Of a stretch of DNA of 64,000 bases, positions 30,544-39,900 are shown piece by piece; within the stretch, counting starts at the first letter, position 1; the number at the start of each line of letters is the position of its first letter. This DNA comes from Metabacillus dongyingensis (GTDB taxonomy: Bacteria; Bacillota; Bacilli; Bacillales; Bacillaceae), in NCBI RefSeq assembly GCF_019933155.2, contig NZ_CP082944.1, positions 1,056,001-1,120,000 on the forward strand. Reading direction: 5' to 3'. The notes below the pieces were generated by a model. It worked only from the letters and a program-made list of their open reading frames with translations. It made no database searches and was not told where the DNA came from. The position numbers and the translations under genes are program-made.

Positions 30544-30759
30544 TTAAATTGGAGCAAGCGGAACGAATGGACCTTCTGTTTGAGTCTGCCCTCCCGGACT
30601 TACTGCAGCAGGAGCAGGTGCTGTAAATGCCCCGGTATTATAAAGGTTTGACAGCGGTTTAATAATACCTGCGCTTCCGATTTGAAGGACAGAAGAGTTG
30701 CTTACCGCCTCCACCTTCAGGTGATTAATTTGGATTGTCTGGTTAATGTAAAAATTCAT
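30544..30759 (-). CDS. gerPB: Spore germination protein GerPB
   Basis: A 71-residue protein that starts MNFYINQTIQINHLKVEAVS and has SSVLQIGSAGIIKPLSN, a pattern shared with GerPD. An alanine/proline linker precedes the ending EGPFVPLAPI. It follows gerPA by 14 bp. An 84-bp gap lies between it and gerPC. Confidence 0.92.
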   Translation of the reverse strand: MNFYINQTIQINHLKVEAVSNSSVLQIGSAGIIKPLSNLYNTGAFTAPAPAAVSPGGQTQTEGPFVPLAPI

Positions 30760-30773
30760 GTTTTCACCTCTTT

Positions 30774-30995
30774 TTATGCATTTCCCGCTATTGGCTGGTC
30801 AATCGTATCGTTGTCGTAAGTATTCGTGACACTATTTTGATTGTAAATTTTCAAACCATCTCCCGTATTGAAAGATCCAGCCCCTGCAAAGGTTTTGACT
30901 TCGCTGTATGGCGAGATGGTAATGACATCCCCGATATGAACAATGCTGCTCGTACCAACGGCATTTACTTTAAATGCTCCTACTATGGCTGGCAT
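30774..30995 (-). CDS. gerPA: Spore germination protein GerPA
   Basis: A 73-residue protein beginning [20 protein letters not shown], with [20 protein letters not shown] in the second half. ATG 30995 behind AAAGGATG is preferred to the TTG at 31004 because it gives the MPA(I/V)VG start seen in GerPA and GerPF. It is the first gene of the operon and lies 47 bp downstream of a sigma-K-like promoter, in keeping with mother-cell expression late in sporulation. Confidence 0.93.
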   Translation of the reverse strand: MPAIVGAFKVNAVGTSSIVHIGDVITISPYSEVKTFAGAGSFNTGDGLKIYNQNSVTNTYDNDTIDQPIAGNA

Positions 30996-31041
30996 ATCCA
31001 ACATCCTTTGCTTTTTGAGGTAAAGTACTGCACCTTTAAAA

Positions 31042-31070
31042 TATCGTATGAAAGATAGGCAAACTTGTGA
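31042..31070 (-). promoter_or_regulatory. Sigma-K-like promoter of the gerP operon
   Basis: On the minus strand CATACGATA (31042-31050) fits the sigma-K -10 CATAnnnTA exactly. CAC (31067-31069) lies 16 bp upstream as the -35 element. Known gerP operons are transcribed by sigma-K. Confidence 0.7.
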
Positions 31071-31122
31071 TAAATGCGGATTTATTTAGAGGATTTTGTT
31101 TAGCGGTATCACTGCTGGTATA

Positions 31123-31150
31123 GAAAAAGACCAGCACAAATTGCTGGTCC
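31123..31150 (-). terminator. Terminator of the minus-strand transporter operon
   Basis: GACCAGC/GCTGGTC arms around a seven-base loop are followed on the minus strand by TTTTTCT. It lies 31 bp after the last permease gene. Confidence 0.8.
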
Positions 31151-31180
31151 TTTCAATTAAAGCCGGTTTCACTTTTTTAG

Positions 31181-32035
31181 TTATTTCATTCCCGATATCG
31201 TATATCCTTCAATGATGTGCTTCTGAAATAAGATGAAAATGATTATGATTGGAACAACCATAAAGGTTGATCCAGCCATCTGAAGGGCAAAGTTTCCGCC
31301 ATACTGGCCTTTTAATAAAGACAAACCAACTGAGAGGGTATACAGTGCTTCGTCATTTGCGATAATCAATGGCCAGAGGAAGCTGTTCCATCCTGCAATA
31401 AATGTCAGGATTCCCTGAACAGCAAGAATCGGCTTAGATATCGGCAGAACGACTTGTACGAAGACGCGAAATTCGCTTGCCCCATCCAGTCTTGCCGCCT
31501 CAAGTAATTCATCTGGTATTGTGGACATAAATTGCCTGAACAGAAAAATACTGAAGGCTCCAACAAGACCAGGCAGGACAATTCCAGCCATTGTATTTGT
31601 CAGCTGCAATTGATTTAAAATTAAATAAACAGGAATCATAGTGACTTGTCCAGGAATCATCATAGTAGCAAGCACCATATAAAAAATCTTTTCTCTTCCT
31701 TTAAAATTAAATTTTGCAAATGCATAACCCGCCATCGCATTTAGAAACAATCCAGCAAAAGAAAAAAGCACTACGATAATGGTGTTTTTTAAGTAAACGG
31801 TAAAATTCATGTTTGCGAACAGATTAACAAAATTTTCAAGAGTAAATTCACTTGGCCATAATGTTGGCGGTATCTGCATGACTTCACTCTCAGTTTTAAA
31901 AGCAGAGAGTATCATCCATATGAATGGAATGGAGATAAGAAAGCCGCCAATTGTTAAAATGATGCCAAGTGTCCACTGTTTATAACGCTCTTTTGAAGTT
32001 AAATACACAGGCTGTTTCATTGTCTTTGTTTTCAT
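31181..32035 (-). CDS. Carbohydrate ABC permease, MalG family
   Basis: A 284-residue permease with six membrane helices. The EAA motif is EAARLDGASEFRVFVQVVLP, followed by ISKPILAVQGI. The ATG at 32035 follows AGAGGTGAAAACG; an upstream TTG-type start would overlap the preceding gene by 14 bp. It pairs with the permease upstream and the binding protein, with no ATPase gene nearby, so it presumably uses a shared MsmX-type ATPase. I infer beta-1,2-gluco-oligosaccharide import from the adjacent enzymes. Confidence 0.92.
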   Translation of the reverse strand: MKTKTMKQPVYLTSKERYKQWTLGIILTIGGFLISIPFIWMILSAFKTESEVMQIPPTLWPSEFTLENFVNLFANMNFTVYLKNTIIVVLFSFAGLFLNAMAGYAFAKFNFKGREKIFYMVLATMMIPGQVTMIPVYLILNQLQLTNTMAGIVLPGLVGAFSIFLFRQFMSTIPDELLEAARLDGASEFRVFVQVVLPISKPILAVQGILTFIAGWNSFLWPLIIANDEALYTLSVGLSLLKGQYGGNFALQMAGSTFMVVPIIIIFILFQKHIIEGYTISGMK

Positions 32036-32054
32036 CGTTTTCACCTCTTCATCC

Positions 32055-32942
32055 TCAATAATCAACATCTTTCTTCTGTAATCTGAATTGAATCATTGTC
32101 ACAATGATGATGGCGATAAACAAGATAAACGAGCCAGCAGCTGCATAGCCAAAGTTGCTGAGCTGAAATCCATTACGGTAAATAAATAAGGCGACGGAGG
32201 TTGTGCTGTCAAGCGGTCCGCCCTTCGTCATAATAAATGGTTCCTCAAAAAACTGCAGCCAGCCAATCATCGTAGTAATCGAGACAAAGAAAATCGCATA
32301 GCGCAGCAAAGGGATGGTTATTTTTGTTAACTGTTTCCAATCACTTGCACCGTCAAGCTGAGCCGCCTCATAATACGTTTTGGGGATACCTTGAAGCGCT
32401 GCTAAAAAAATAATCATATTGATCCCAATAGCCCGCCATAATGCTAATGCAATTAATGATACTTTTGCCATAACAGGGTGCTGCAGCCAGGGGACAGGAG
32501 GAATGTGGAGAAGCTCCAATATGTAGTTAAACAAACCAAATTGAGGGTTATATAAATAACTCCATACAACGGCGACTGCCACAACATTAGTGATCGAGGG
32601 CATGTAGAATACAGCTCTGAAGGCTTTAAAAATACGTGCTTTTCCATAGTTAATAAGCAAAGCGATTCCAAGGGAACAGATAATCACAAGCGGAACCCCA
32701 AAGATTACATAAAAAAGGGTGTTAAGGATAGATTTAATGAAAATCTCATCGCTTAAAACATCTGTATAATTTCGCAGCCCAATAAAGTTAATAGTTGACC
32801 AATCTGCTAAGCCTGCTAAATCAATATCAGTGAAACTGATGATCAGCGCCACGAAGATTGGCAGCAATGAAAACAAGAACAACAAGATAATCGCAGGCGC
32901 TATGAAGAAATATGGTGTTTTGTTGTTAATGATGGTTTTCAA
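32055..32942 (-). CDS. Carbohydrate ABC permease, MalF family
   Basis: A permease of about 295 residues with six membrane segments and the EAA motif YEAAQLDGASDWKQLTKITIP. GTG at 32960 or TTG at 32942 could start it. TTG is preferred because AGAAGGGA lies eight bases ahead, giving MKTIINNKTPYFFIAP. It is the first permease after the binding protein, separated by a hairpin. Partner and substrate are inferred from the operon. Confidence 0.9.
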   Translation of the reverse strand: MKTIINNKTPYFFIAPAIILLFLFSLLPIFVALIISFTDIDLAGLADWSTINFIGLRNYTDVLSDEIFIKSILNTLFYVIFGVPLVIICSLGIALLINYGKARIFKAFRAVFYMPSITNVVAVAVVWSYLYNPQFGLFNYILELLHIPPVPWLQHPVMAKVSLIALALWRAIGINMIIFLAALQGIPKTYYEAAQLDGASDWKQLTKITIPLLRYAIFFVSITTMIGWLQFFEEPFIMTKGGPLDSTTSVALFIYRNGFQLSNFGYAAAGSFILFIAIIIVTMIQFRLQKKDVDY

Positions 32943-32984
32943 GGGAATCCCTTCTTTCACGTTAGCCGAAATAATTGATGATGT

Positions 32985-33012
32985 CTGACAGACAGAGGAT
33001 TCTGCCTGTCAG
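32985..33012 (-). other. Intercistronic hairpin between binding-protein and permease genes
   Basis: CTGACAG and CTGTCAG arms with further CAG/CTG pairing form a stem. No T run follows on the minus strand. Such hairpins often stabilise binding-protein mRNA and set excess over permease; that role is inferred. Confidence 0.6.
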
Positions 33013-33027
33013 CACAATGCTGTCACC

Positions 33028-34293
33028 TTATTTGTTTAAAATTTCTTCGGACTTCTTGTTGAATTGATCTAATTCTTTTTCAACATCTGCACCGCCGCGG
33101 TAAATCTTTTCAAAAGTGCTTAAGTAAGTTTGTGCGATTTTTTCCCATTCCTTCATAACAGGCATTGATTGTGAATGCTTCATTTGCTCTCCAAACGTTT
33201 TGTAAAGAGGGTTTTCTTTTAAGGATTCATCTTCCCAAGCTGCTTTTGTTGATGGCAGTGAATTTGTCATTTCCATCCACTTAAGCTGTGTTTCAGGTTT
33301 ACTCATGTACGCTAAGAATTTCAGAGATGCATCTTTATTTTTTGTATGTTCAAAGATCGATAGATTTGATCCGCCAAGTGCCGAGATATTATTTTCTTTT
33401 GCAGGAAGAACAGCAGTAGCCCATTTTCCTTCAAGTTCTGGTGCCTGGTCATTAATCAGTTTAATCATCCATGGGCCGCTGATGAACATTGGAAGAATAC
33501 CGTCATCACGGAAGCCTTGGATGATATCAATTCCCAGTTCATCTTTAGGCGCTGAACCATTCTTGAAAAATCCGTTTAAGTACTCAACAGCTTCAGTAAA
33601 TTCAGGTTCGTTAAACAGCGGCTTATTTTGTTCATCAAGCAGGGTTGAACCATTTTGTCTTGCGAACATGAATGCCAGGCTTTGTTCTTTTATATCAAGG
33701 CTTATGCCATACTTGCCTTTGCCGCGTTCAGATAATTTTTTTGCTGCATCCTGAAGTTCATTCCATGTCTTTGGTGCTTCGTTATAGCCTGCTTCTTTTA
33801 GTAAATCTGTACGATAATAGAGAACTCGCGTATCAATGTACCAAGGAACTCCAACCGTTTTATCTTCAAATTTCGTTGTTTCTACGGATCCTTCATAATA
33901 CTTGGCAGGATCAAGTTCTGGATAATCTTTGATATGGGGTGTTAAGTCCATTAATGCATTTGCAGAAGCAAATTCAGGAATCCAAGTCGTCCCCATCTGC
34001 AGTACATCAGGGCCTTTTTTTGAAGCAACAGCGGTTAATAATTTATCATGCGCTGTATCCCATGGAATTGCCTGAACTTTTACGTCAATTTTCGGGTTTT
34101 CCTTTTCAAATTCATCAGCAATTTTTGGAAGGGACTTCGCTTCCTCGCCCATGCCCCATACTGTGATCGTGGTTTTATCTGATGATGCAGAATTACTTGA
34201 ACAGCCTGCAAGCGTACCGGAAACCAGCAATGTGCCTAATACTGCTGCACTGATCCATTTTTTGCTTTTAAATTTAGCAGAATTCTTCTTCAT
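33028..34293 (-). CDS. Oligosaccharide ABC binding lipoprotein (probable beta-1,2-gluco-oligosaccharide)
   Basis: A 421-residue extracellular binding protein of family 1 (MalE/UgpB-like). The N-terminus has a basic stretch, a hydrophobic segment and the lipobox TLAGC, so it is a lipoprotein. The fold is shown by ITVWGMGEEAKSLPKIADEF and GISLDIKEQSLAFMFARQNG. From memory, Listeria innocua Lin1841, encoded beside a GH3 and a GH94 enzyme, binds sophoro-oligosaccharides. The same neighbours here support that substrate, although the binding residues were not checked. It is divergent from the GH3 gene. Confidence 0.85.
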   Translation of the reverse strand: MKKNSAKFKSKKWISAAVLGTLLVSGTLAGCSSNSASSDKTTITVWGMGEEAKSLPKIADEFEKENPKIDVKVQAIPWDTAHDKLLTAVASKKGPDVLQMGTTWIPEFASANALMDLTPHIKDYPELDPAKYYEGSVETTKFEDKTVGVPWYIDTRVLYYRTDLLKEAGYNEAPKTWNELQDAAKKLSERGKGKYGISLDIKEQSLAFMFARQNGSTLLDEQNKPLFNEPEFTEAVEYLNGFFKNGSAPKDELGIDIIQGFRDDGILPMFISGPWMIKLINDQAPELEGKWATAVLPAKENNISALGGSNLSIFEHTKNKDASLKFLAYMSKPETQLKWMEMTNSLPSTKAAWEDESLKENPLYKTFGEQMKHSQSMPVMKEWEKIAQTYLSTFEKIYRGGADVEKELDQFNKKSEEILNK

Positions 34294-34404
34294 TTTATTT
34301 CCCCCAGTTCATGTAAGTCATTGACCTGAATCAATGGTTTAAACTCCAAGCATTAAAAGTATGAAATGTGTAAGATTGAAAGATTTAACCCATCCCCCTT
34401 TAGT

Positions 34405-34414
34405 GAAACGTTTC
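34405..34414. promoter_or_regulatory. LacI-type operator O1
   Basis: GAAACGTTTC, a perfect palindrome 111 bp upstream of the binding-protein gene. It is identical to the copy at 34500 and close to those at 34638 and 34703, so it is probably bound by the LacI regulator encoded at 40353. Confidence 0.6.
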
Positions 34415-34499
34415 TATTAAGAAGAAAAAATATAGATTGACTGATTACAGCAACGTTAATCCATCCTTTTGCAAAGTAAGAAATAAACTAAAAGGTGTA

Positions 34500-34509
34500 G
34501 AAACGTTTC
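34500..34509. promoter_or_regulatory. LacI-type operator O2
   Basis: A second perfect GAAACGTTTC palindrome with a TA/GAT flank, 95 bp from O1. Together they bracket the likely promoter region of the minus-strand transporter genes, whose -35/-10 I could not place with confidence. Confidence 0.6.
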
Positions 34510-34637
34510 GATAGGGCTATTATAATTGAGAGTGTAATCGTTTTCAACATAAAAATTTCAGATTATATTAATTTTTACAACACATTCCGATCATATATAT
34601 ACGGATAAATTAGAAATATGGATAATTAACACCTTTA

Positions 34638-34647
34638 AAAACGTTTC
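34638..34647. promoter_or_regulatory. LacI-type operator O3
   Basis: AAAACGTTTC followed by GAT, as at O2, immediately upstream of the -35 element of the plus-strand promoter. Confidence 0.55.
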
Positions 34648-34655
34648 GATATAGT

Positions 34656-34684
34656 TTGACTGATAAAATGAAAGCGTTTATAAT
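34656..34684 (+). promoter_or_regulatory. Sigma-A promoter of the GH3-GH94 operon
   Basis: TTGACT, a 17-bp spacer and a perfect TATAAT lie 75 bp before the GH3 start codon. It is the best sigma-A match in this region and lies between operators O3 and O4. Confidence 0.8.
34669..34682. promoter_or_regulatory. cre-like site (CcpA) inside the promoter
   Basis: TGAAAGCGTTTATA agrees with the cre consensus TGWAANCGNTNWCA at 13 of 14 positions by my count. It spans the spacer and -10, so CcpA bound there would block RNA polymerase. Confidence 0.6.
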
Positions 34685-34702
34685 CCAATTAAATAGTAAA
34701 TC

Positions 34703-34712
34703 GAAACGTTTT
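34703..34712. promoter_or_regulatory. LacI-type operator O4
   Basis: GAAACGTTTT, preceded by TC, lies 19 bp after the -10. With O3 it flanks the promoter, an arrangement that allows looping or direct blocking. Confidence 0.55.
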
Positions 34713-34758
34713 TATTGCATATTCTAAAAAGCTGCTAATATATGGGGGATGAAAAATA

Positions 34759-36927
34759 GTGAAGCAGAAACTAAACTCTATGATCCAAAAGATGACACTA
34801 GATGAAAAGATTGCTCAGTTTATTCAGCTCGCAGCTCCTTTTTATAAAGGAGCAAGCAGTGAAGGGCAAATAACAGGCCCTATGGCAGACATGGGAATCA
34901 CAAAGGATGTCATTCAAAATAGCGGCTCCGTTTTAGGTGCATCAGGAGCGCAAGAAACAATGGATATTCAAACTGCCCATATGAAAGAAAACCGATTAGG
35001 AATACCGCTATTATTCATGGCGGATGTGGTTCACGGTTATAAGACAATTTTTCCTGTACCGCTTGCTGTCGGATGCTCATGGGATCCTGAATTAGCTGAA
35101 AAAAGTGCGGAAATTGCTGCTAAAGAAGCAGCTGTGTCTGGGGTTCATGTGACATTTGCACCCATGGTTGATTTAGTCCGCGATCCGAGATGGGGTCGAG
35201 TGATGGAATCAACAGGAGAAGATCCATATCTTAATAGTCTATTTTCAAAAGCATTCGTTCTCGGTTTTCAGGGTGCGGATTTAACATCCGATCTGAATCG
35301 GGTAGCGGCGTGCGTGAAGCACTTTGCCGCTTATGGTGCCGCAGAAGGCGGACGTGATTACAATACCGTTGATATGTCTGAGCGTGCGCTGCGTGAATAT
35401 TATCTTCCCTCTTATAAGGCAGCGCTTGATGCAGGCTGCGAGATGGTTATGACGGCTTTTAATACGGTAGATGGCATTCCTGCAAGCGGAAATAAAAAGC
35501 TGATGCGGGATGTACTGAGAAATGAATGGGGATTTGACGGTGTTCTTATTTCTGATTGGGGAGCAGTCAAAGAGCTGATTCCCCACGGCGTCGCCGCTGA
35601 TGAATCAGAAGCAGCCCTTAAAGCTTTCCAGGCAGGAGTTGATATTGAAATGATGACTGCTTGTTACGTAAAACATTTAAAGAGTTTAATAGATGCCAAT
35701 TTGCTCGATGAAAGGCTTGTTGATGAAGCAGTCATGAGAATTTTGGAGCTGAAGCAAAAATTAGGATTATTTGATAACCCGTATCGGGGTGCAGATGTGC
35801 AGCTTGAAAAAGAAGTAGTTCTTAGCAGGGAGCACCGCCAAACAGCGAGAGAGCTTGCAGCCAAGTCTTGTGTTCTATTAAAGAATAAAAACGTTCTTCC
35901 TTTGAAGGCAAGCCAGAATATAGCGCTCATTGGACCGTTTGCGGAAAGCGGAGATCTTTTAGGGCCATGGTCATGGCTCGGTTCAAAAAATGAAACGGTA
36001 AAGCTTATAGATGGGTTTCAAATGAAAATAGATTCTTCAAAGCTCCAGACTGCCATAGGCTGTGAGATTGAAGATGGGGATAAAAGTCAGCTTGAAGAAG
36101 CTCTAAAGGCAGCACAAAAAGCGGATGTGATCGTTCTTGCTTTAGGCGAGCATTCTGGTATGAGCGGAGAAGCAAAAAGCAGGTCTAATATCCGTCTTCC
36201 TGAAATACAGGTTGAGTTAATCAAGACAATGAAACAGCTGCATAAACCGATTGTAACAGTTCTCTTTAATGGCCGTCCTTTGGATTTGCACGGTGTGATC
36301 GATCAATCGGATGCTGTCCTGGAAGCGTGGTATCCTGGGACAGAGGGCGGTGCAGCCATAGCAGATTTATTATATGGAGACGTTCATCCATCAGGTCGTT
36401 TATCAATGTCATTTCCATACTCTGTCGGACAAGTGCCTGTCTACTACAATAGCTTCAACACCGGCCGCCCGCCTGAAAATGCACAGGATGAGTATGTTTC
36501 GAAATATTTGGATATCCCTAATGAACCGCTGCTTCCTTTTGGATTCGGTCTAAGCTATACAAACTTTGCTTATAGCGGTGCCCGCCTATCTGCAGATGAG
36601 ATTACACAAAATGAGACTTTGCAAGTATCAGTGAAGGTGACAAATACGGGAGAAGCAGCAGGGGAAGAAACCGTACAATTATACGTTCAAGATATTGCTT
36701 GCGAAGTAATCCGTCCTTTAAAAGAACTAAAAGATTTCCGGAAAATTCACCTCCAGCCGGGGGAAACAAAAGAAGTGACCTTCAAATTATCCGAAGCAAA
36801 GCTTCGCTACCATCATTCAGATCTGACCTATAAAAGTGACCCTGGCAAGTTTCGTATTTATATAGGTCCAAACAGTGCGGATGTTATGGCTCTGCCATTC
36901 GAATTATTGAAAGAATATGAGGGATAA
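34759..36927 (+). CDS. GH3 beta-glucosidase (probable sophorose/sophoro-oligosaccharide type)
   Basis: A 722-residue glycoside hydrolase family 3 enzyme that starts at GTG behind TATGGGGGAT. The N-terminal barrel has VHVTFAPMVDLVRDPRWGRV, then the catalytic nucleophile Asp266 in VLISDWGAVKE. The C-terminal alpha/beta sandwich and a fibronectin-III-like end (LQVSVKVTNTGEAAGEETVQ) follow. There is no signal peptide, so it acts inside the cell. It overlaps or abuts the GH94 gene. The Listeria homologue Lin1840, in the same context, splits beta-1,2-linked glucosides; substrate here is inferred from that. Confidence 0.88.
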   Translation: MKQKLNSMIQKMTLDEKIAQFIQLAAPFYKGASSEGQITGPMADMGITKDVIQNSGSVLGASGAQETMDIQTAHMKENRLGIPLLFMADVVHGYKTIFPVPLAVGCSWDPELAEKSAEIAAKEAAVSGVHVTFAPMVDLVRDPRWGRVMESTGEDPYLNSLFSKAFVLGFQGADLTSDLNRVAACVKHFAAYGAAEGGRDYNTVDMSERALREYYLPSYKAALDAGCEMVMTAFNTVDGIPASGNKKLMRDVLRNEWGFDGVLISDWGAVKELIPHGVAADESEAALKAFQAGVDIEMMTACYVKHLKSLIDANLLDERLVDEAVMRILELKQKLGLFDNPYRGADVQLEKEVVLSREHRQTARELAAKSCVLLKNKNVLPLKASQNIALIGPFAESGDLLGPWSWLGSKNETVKLIDGFQMKIDSSKLQTAIGCEIEDGDKSQLEEALKAAQKADVIVLALGEHSGMSGEAKSRSNIRLPEIQVELIKTMKQLHKPIVTVLFNGRPLDLHGVIDQSDAVLEAWYPGTEGGAAIADLLYGDVHPSGRLSMSFPYSVGQVPVYYNSFNTGRPPENAQDEYVSKYLDIPNEPLLPFGFGLSYTNFAYSGARLSADEITQNETLQVSVKVTNTGEAAGEETVQLYVQDIACEVIRPLKELKDFRKIHLQPGETKEVTFKLSEAKLRYHHSDLTYKSDPGKFRIYIGPNSADVMALPFELLKEYEG

Positions 36928-36931
36928 AAAC

Positions 36932-39900
36932 ATGACAATGATGACGGATTCAACATTTGAAATTAAAGCGGGAGATTTTTGCTTCAGCTTTTTTAACAGC
37001 GGTGATCTGCGATTAGCCGCCCATAAAGACACAATGATTAATCAGTGGATTGCAAATCCAATAGACGGTTCATTAAATAATCTGTATTTGCGCTTGCATA
37101 AAGAGAATGAGATTGAATTTTTCCCTTTGATTGGCGTACAATCCAACAGCACAGTATCATTTTCAGATTCCGAGGTTATTTGGGAAGGAAAAGCAGAACA
37201 AGTTTCTTATCAAGTGACGTTTCATTTAACAAAAAGAGGCATTTGGTATTGGAATATTGATCTTGATGGGCATGACGTAAGTGCAGACGTAGTTTATGGA
37301 CAAGATATAGGAATTGCAGACAAAGGGGCTGTCCGTACAAACGAAGCATACCTTTCCCAATATATTGATCATCGTGCATTTGAACATGATCGTCTCGGAT
37401 ATGTGGTCTGCTCCCGCCAAAATCAGCCTCAGAGTTCTGGTTTTCCTTATATTCAACAGGGTGCTCTGACAAAAGCTGCTGGTTACTCAACGGACGGATT
37501 TCAGTTTTATGGATTATCTTATAAAGAAAAAAACATTCCTGAAGCTTTACTGAAAAAAAATCTGGCAAATGAAGTGTACCAATATGAATTTGCTTATACA
37601 GCCCTTCAATCTGAAAGAGTGACATTAGAAGGCAAAGCCCAGGTTGTTTTTTATGGGCTGTTTAAAGAAAATCATCCGGAAGCCGTTGCCGTACTGGAAT
37701 ATTCAAATGAGGCAGAGGATGCTTGGAACGAATACCGGACAGAAAGCAGGAAACAATCTCAATCTATTGAAAAGGTTTCAATATCTTCTGACATAGGAAC
37801 TCCGTTAAAAACATTATCTATGTCTTTAGAAGAAATTAATCAATTCTTTCCAAACAGACATCAGGAAGAATGGGAAGGAGACACCCTGCTTTCCTTCTTT
37901 ACAGATACACATGAGCATATCGTTTTAAAGGAAAAGGAAATGCTTGTCGAACGTCCGCATGGCCATATTCTGATGACCGGGAACAATGATAAAGTGTCCG
38001 AACACATCCTGACTACCTCTTCCTTTATGTATGGGGTATTTAACTCGCAGCTTGTAATCGGCAATACATCCTACAATAAAATGTTAACAAATACTCGTAA
38101 TGCGCTGAATGTGATGAAAACATCCGGACAGCGCATATACGCGGAAATCGAAGGCGTTTATCAGCTTTTAACTATGCCTTCGCTGTTTGAAATGGGATTC
38201 AATTATGCCCGCTGGTACTATAAGCTTGAAAAAGATATGCTGATTATTACAAATTTCACGACAGTTGATTCACCTGAAGTTCATTTGCATGTCCGTTCTT
38301 TAAATGGCAGCGCCTATCGCTATCTTGTTACGAACCAAGTTTCAATGAACAATAATGAATATGAGACCTCGTTCAAAATGGTGAAAGATGGACAAACTCT
38401 CACTTTTCATGCAGATGCTGCTTCAGATAGTGCTGGTGTTTATCCGGAATTAAAATATCGTCTTCATCTAGATGGTGCAAATGCGGTGATCAAAGATGAA
38501 AGCACACTTGCTCAAAATGCGGAGCCCCATTCTGCTTCCTTAGTTGTAATGGAGCTATCCGCATCAAATGAATGGACCATTCGAATCACGGGGCATCTGA
38601 ACGGGGAAGAACGGTCTTCATCACTTCTTGACGCAGAACAGGAAATTGAGCGCTATCGTACGTTTTATAAAGGGGTAATGAATGGATTCCATTTATCAAT
38701 GCCAGGCGGTGAATCTGAAGAAGTTGAAAAGGTAAATGACCTTGCCTGGTGGTACACACATAACATGCTTGTGCATTATTCTGTTCCTCACGGCCTTGAG
38801 CAATACGGAGGAGCCGCATGGGGCACACGGGATGTATGCCAGGGGCCGGCTGAATATTTCATGGCAACCCAAAACTATGATTCCGTTCGCGAAATGATCA
38901 AAATCGTGTACTCTCATCAATATGAAGATGATGGAAATTGGCCGCAATGGTTTATGTTTGACAACTATTTTAAGATTCAGCATGGAGAAAGTCACGGTGA
39001 CATTATCGTCTGGCCTCTTAAAGTATTGGGTGATTACCTTGCTGTTACGAAGGACTACAGTATTTTAACTGAAAAAGTGCCTTATACCATCCGCGGATCT
39101 TTTCAATTTACAGATGGAGAAAAAACAATTTTAGAGCATGCAAACAAGGAAATTGACTATATTAAAGAGCACTTTTTACATGACACCTGTTTATCTTCTT
39201 ACGGGGACGGAGATTGGGATGATACTCTTCAGCCGGCAAATGCCAGTCTGAAAAAATACATGGTCAGCAGCTGGACAGTGGCATTGACATATCAGGTGAT
39301 CAGCCAGTTTTCACAATGTCTGAGGGAAGTGGATGAGAAAGAGGCAGAAAGCCTTTTGAATCTTGCTGCAGGAATTAAAGCTGATTTCAATAAATATATG
39401 CTTCAGACTGATGTGATTCCTGGGTTTATTTATATGGAAAAAATGGGTGAGGAAGAGCTTATGCTGCATCCTGATGATACGAAAACAGGCATCAGCTATC
39501 GGCTTCTTCCAATGACGCGGAGCATGATCAGTGAATTGCTGACGCCAGAACAGGCGGAAGCACATTACAAGCTGATTAAACGTGAACTTTACTGCCCGGA
39601 CGGTGTCCGATTAATGAACCGTCCAGCAAAGTATGCAGGAGGGGTAAGCACTCACTTCAAACGGGCAGAACAAGCAGCAAATTTCGGACGTGAGGTAGGA
39701 CTTCAATATGTTCATGCTCATATCCGTTATGTTGAAGCGATGGCTAAGCTCGGAAAAGTAGATGAGGTTTGGGACGGACTTTCGATTATTAATCCGGTTG
39801 GCATTATTCAATCCGTCCCAAACGCGGAACGCCGCCAAAGCAATGCGTACTTCAGCAGCTCGGACGGGAAATTCAATACTCGCTATGAAGCACAAGAAAG

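Noticed and set aside
36917..36931. ATG 36917 as the start of the GH94 gene
   Set aside because: It has no RBS ahead, while ATG 36932 has GAGGGA at nine bases.
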